A stretch of DNA of 64,000 bases from Salegentibacter sp. (GTDB taxonomy: Bacteria; Bacteroidota; Bacteroidia; Flavobacteriales; Flavobacteriaceae). How positions within the stretch are numbered: the stretch's first letter is position 1; each line of letters starts with the position of its first letter. Both the position numbers and the translations under genes were made by a program. Below are positions 61,765 to 64,000 of this stretch, in pieces. The notes beneath the pieces were generated by a model. The model made no database searches, was not told where the DNA came from, and was given only the letters and a program-made list of their open reading frames with translations. The stretch covers positions 3,722,514-3,786,513 of the forward strand of contig CP051246.1 of the NCBI GenBank assembly GCA_017795085.1. The letters are read 5' to 3'.

Positions 61765-62346
61765 ATGAACAATGGTAAGCTCATTGTGTTCTCAGCGCCT
61801 TCAGGCTCGGGAAAGACCACGATAGTCCAACATTTGCTAAAGCACAAAGAACTCAATCTGGAATTTTCTATTTCAGCTACTTCCCGGAAACCAAGGGAAA
61901 ACGAAATTGACGGCCAGCATTATTATTTCCTTTCTACTGAAGATTTTAAAAAGAAAATAAAAAACGATGAATTCCTGGAATGGGAAGAAGTTTACCGGGA
62001 TAATTTCTATGGAACTTTAAAGAGTGAAGTAGAACGGATCTGGTCTGAAGGGAAACATGTTATTTTTGATATTGATGTAGTTGGCGGCCTGGATATTAAA
62101 AATATCTATCCGGAACAGACATTAGCCGTTTTTGTAAAACCGCCCAGCATTGAGGAATTGAAAATCAGGCTAAAAAAACGTAAAACCGAAAGCGACGATA
62201 AAATAAATATGCGGGTGGCAAAAGCCTCTATTGAATTGGCCACCGCCCCGCAATTTGACTTTATTATCGAAAATCACCATTTGGGAACGGCATTAAAAGA
62301 GGCCTACAGTTTAGTGGCTAATTATGTAGGAGCGGTAAGAGAATGA
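61765..62346 (+). CDS. gmk: Guanylate kinase
   Basis: A 193-residue cytoplasmic enzyme phosphorylating GMP to GDP with ATP. P-loop VFSAPSGSGKTTIVQ (residues 8-22), GMP-binding SATSRKPRENEIDGQHYYFL, EWEEVYRDNFYGT and the lid region LKKRKTESDDKINMRVAKA are all present. It follows yicC directly without a gap, in one operon. Confidence 0.97.
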   Translation: MNNGKLIVFSAPSGSGKTTIVQHLLKHKELNLEFSISATSRKPRENEIDGQHYYFLSTEDFKKKIKNDEFLEWEEVYRDNFYGTLKSEVERIWSEGKHVIFDIDVVGGLDIKNIYPEQTLAVFVKPPSIEELKIRLKKRKTESDDKINMRVAKASIELATAPQFDFIIENHHLGTALKEAYSLVANYVGAVRE

Positions 62347-62460
62347 ATATTGAAATAGTGAATATTTTATAGTTGAAAACGGGAAGCAGTTGATAGAGAA
62401 TCTACTAAATTTTTAAATGTTACACTAAATACGGTCCAGATGATTCTAAATTCAAATACG

Positions 62461-62503
62461 TCAATTGCGAGCAACGCAGGAGGGCGACAATCTATCTATT
62501 GCA
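62461..62503. repeat. REP-like intergenic repeat remnant
   Basis: TCAATTGCGAGCAACGCAGG followed by AGGGCGACAATCTATCTATTGC resembles the dispersed TTGCGAGC...GGCGAAGCAATCT repeats common between Bacteroidota genes. Only one copy is in the window, so the assignment rests on memory of the family. Confidence 0.4.
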
Positions 62504-62519
62504 ACTCCAAATCTTACAA

Positions 62520-63104
62520 ATGAACAGAAAAACAGGTTTATTTTTTGGCACCTTTAACCCGGTACATATCGGGCATTTAATCATTGCCAATCATATGGCC
62601 GAATTTTCTGATTTGGATGAAATATGGCTGGTGGTTACGCCTCATAATCCGCATAAAAAGAAAAGCAGTTTACTGGAGAATCATCACAGGCTGGAAATGG
62701 TTTATAAGGCATGTGAAAATTATGAAAATTTAAAACCCAGTGATATCGAATTTAAACTTCCGCAGCCTAATTATACAGCAACTACTCTGGCTCATCTTCA
62801 GGAGAAATTCCCCACCAATGAATTTTGCCCTATTATGGGTGAAGACAACCTGAAGACCTTTCATAAATGGAAAAATTATGAGGTTATACTCCAAAACCAT
62901 CAAATTTACGTATATCCAAGGATTTCCGGGGGAAAAGTAGAAAATCAGTTTAAAGAGCATCCCAAAATCAACCGTATAGCTGCCCCGGTTATAGAAATCT
63001 CTTCAACCTTTATCAGGAAAGCAGTAAAAGAGGGAAAAAATATTAATCCCATGCTACCTGATGCTGTATGGCATTACATTAAACTGATGAATTTCTATAA
63101 ATAA
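62520..63104 (+). CDS. nadD: Nicotinate-nucleotide adenylyltransferase
   Basis: A 194-residue cytoplasmic enzyme of NAD synthesis. The nucleotidyltransferase motifs are GLFFGTFNPVHIGHLIIAN (HxGH) and EISSTFIRKAVKEG (ISSTxxR). Other NadD features are LVVTPHNPHKKKS and CPIMGEDNLKTFHKWKN. ATG 62520 (MNRKTGLFFG) is chosen over a TTG at 62499. It follows gmk after 173 bp that carry a REP-like sequence. Confidence 0.95.
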   Translation: MNRKTGLFFGTFNPVHIGHLIIANHMAEFSDLDEIWLVVTPHNPHKKKSSLLENHHRLEMVYKACENYENLKPSDIEFKLPQPNYTATTLAHLQEKFPTNEFCPIMGEDNLKTFHKWKNYEVILQNHQIYVYPRISGGKVENQFKEHPKINRIAAPVIEISSTFIRKAVKEGKNINPMLPDAVWHYIKLMNFYK

Positions 63105-63189
63105 AAACTGTCTCGGGACAAATTCACGAGCTATTCTTAAAGCGAATAAAATTTTCGACACAAGCCCCAAAACGTTTCAAAATTCAAAA

Positions 63190-63333
63190 CTCGATTATCG
63201 AGAAAAGACTGTTTAAAATCCAATTTTGACCATTCTGATTAGCTGATTGAACCTACTTTTTTCATGGTGGAGCTACAAGCTTTAGGACGTCGACTGCCCT
63301 CAATATAACAGCCTCAAAATTTTAAACAGTCTT
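63190..63333. repeat. Convergent-gene intergenic hairpin element 3
   Basis: AAGACTGTTTAAAAT (63205-63219) pairs perfectly with ATTTTAAACAGTCTT (63319-63333); CTCGATTATCGAG (63190-63202) stands just outside, identical to 50391-50403. It lies between nadD and the convergent BON-LysM gene. Confidence 0.5.
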
Positions 63334-63836
63334 TAGTGTTTTTCAAATTTCGGTATTCTTATTACAAATCCGGTTTCCGGTTTTTTAATATTGTTTAGCA
63401 TAGGAGCGTTTGCTTTTAGTAAAAACCCCGCTTTACTCTCATCATTATAATGCGCTTCTGCAATGCTTTTTAGGTTTTCCTGTCGATCAATAGTATGAAA
63501 AAATGACTCCCGAACCGGTTTATTCACTTTTATACTTTCCTCAACTTTAGCGATTCCCTCGCAATTTCCGGTGGCCAGTATAATTTTCTCCCTGGTTTCC
63601 TGTTTATCTACTGCCCCCGAAACAAAAACTATATCTTCTTCAATTTTTAAATCAAAATCACGGATTTCCAATTTCCATTCCTGGATTTTATTTTTCAATA
63701 CTGCAACGGCCTTTTCATTTTCCTTTTGAGCTTTCTCTCTTGAATTTCCAGTGTCTTCCGTGGGCTTTTCAGCTTCTTCTTTTTCAACTCCAAAAATCTT
63801 GTCGCCCACTTCTTTAATAAACGAATATACACTCAT
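63333..63836 (-). CDS. BON and LysM domain protein (Kbp/YgaU-like)
   Basis: A 167-residue protein without signal peptide. After a charged N-terminal linker, residues about 45-105 form a BON domain (LKIEEDIVFVSGAVDKQETR, GIAKVEESIKVN) and residues about 112-165 a LysM domain (TIDRQENLKSIAEAHYNDES, GFVIRIPKF). This arrangement is that of E. coli Kbp (YgaU), a cytoplasmic potassium-binding protein. Function in this lineage is not shown. Its stop lies at the edge of the convergent hairpin element. Confidence 0.87.
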   Translation of the reverse strand: MSVYSFIKEVGDKIFGVEKEEAEKPTEDTGNSREKAQKENEKAVAVLKNKIQEWKLEIRDFDLKIEEDIVFVSGAVDKQETREKIILATGNCEGIAKVEESIKVNKPVRESFFHTIDRQENLKSIAEAHYNDESKAGFLLKANAPMLNNIKKPETGFVIRIPKFEKH

Positions 63837-63933
63837 ATTACATGTATCTTATTTATAATTAGAAATTTACAAAAGGAAAGTGATATTAATTAATCCTGAT
63901 TTACTAAAATTTTGTTAGAATTTTAATTTACAT

Positions 63934-63973
63934 AAAAAAACGCCGAAAGTTATAGTAACCTACGGCGTTTTTC
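63934..63973. terminator. Terminator-like hairpin at the right window edge
   Basis: AAAAAACGCCG...CGGCGTTTTT with an inner GTTA-tag-TAAC stem. The T-runs on both strands allow termination in either direction; the gene it serves may start beyond the window. Confidence 0.65.
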
Positions 63974-64000
63974 AAACTAAATAACCAACCAAAAAAACTA

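Noticed and set aside
1..64000. CRISPR arrays, rRNA genes, prophage structural genes, IS elements with transposase
   Set aside because: No regularly spaced repeats, no rRNA-like sequence, and no transposase or capsid/tail pattern was seen on either strand.

Overview
This window comes from a Bacteroidota genome, most likely a marine or soil Flavobacteriaceae. The signs are SusC/SusD pairs, Bacteroidetes conjugative-transposon genes (TraE to TraN, RteC), DUF families confined to this phylum, promoters of the TTG-N19-21-TAnnTTTG type, and A/T-rich leaders without Shine-Dalgarno sequences. The genus cannot be fixed from sequence alone.

Layout. (1) 1-4391, minus strand: a small sugar-utilisation operon (GH172/DUF2961 hydrolase, DUF6786 lipoprotein, L-fucose/D-arabinose isomerase cut by the window edge). 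A LacI regulator follows; three copies of its probable operator lie in front of the operon and of its own gene. (2) about 4700-19605: the conjugation and mobilisation module of an integrative and conjugative element (ICE). It holds a large imperfect palindrome, ssb and a RadC-like gene (leading region), an oriT-like region, a BfmA/BtgA-type protein, a DUF5712 relaxase, the coupling protein, a compact traE-F-G-I-J-K-M-N operon on the minus strand, replication-type genes, an Xis-like HTH gene and rteC. (3) 19694-31928: metabolic and surface cargo. An oxoamine-synthase/GNAT fusion is divergent from a DUF7793 gene and a PAS-AraC regulator; then come a frameshifted MauE/DoxX gene, a DUF6520 small secreted protein, an M16 peptidase and a SusD/SusC pair. 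(4) 32721-47096: defence and stability island. It has two tandem XRE regulators, a ParE/RelE-type toxin-antitoxin pair, a protein with a HEPN RNxxxH motif, and a type I restriction-modification operon (hsdM-hsdS ... hsdR) that carries a Hachiman system (hamA-hamB) and a DUF1016 PD-(D/E)xK nuclease between hsdS and hsdR. (5) 47133-48681: tyrosine integrase and tRNA-Arg(CCT), the probable right attachment site. (6) 48792-64000: ordinary chromosome (peptidases, PLP enzymes, EamA transporter, yicC-gmk-nadD, BON-LysM protein).

How it fits together. The integrase at the 3' end of tRNA-Arg, the RteC/HTH control region and the tra/mob genes define an ICE of roughly 44 kb or more. Its left junction was not located; it may lie between 4.4 and 4.7 kb or left of the window. 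The region carries a plausible surface peptide/redox cargo locus under a PAS-AraC regulator, and a layered defence island whose Hachiman part is clearly more A/T-rich than the flanking hsd genes.

The most interesting leads are: the AraC-linked cargo (oxoamine synthase-GNAT fusion, MauE, DUF6520, M16, SusCD) with matching 20-21 bp direct repeats in two promoters; the T7-tract frameshift in MauE; a terminator-like attenuator in front of the Xis-like gene downstream of two identical palindromes; and a leading region whose genes point at oriT and are preceded by a 141-bp imperfect palindrome.
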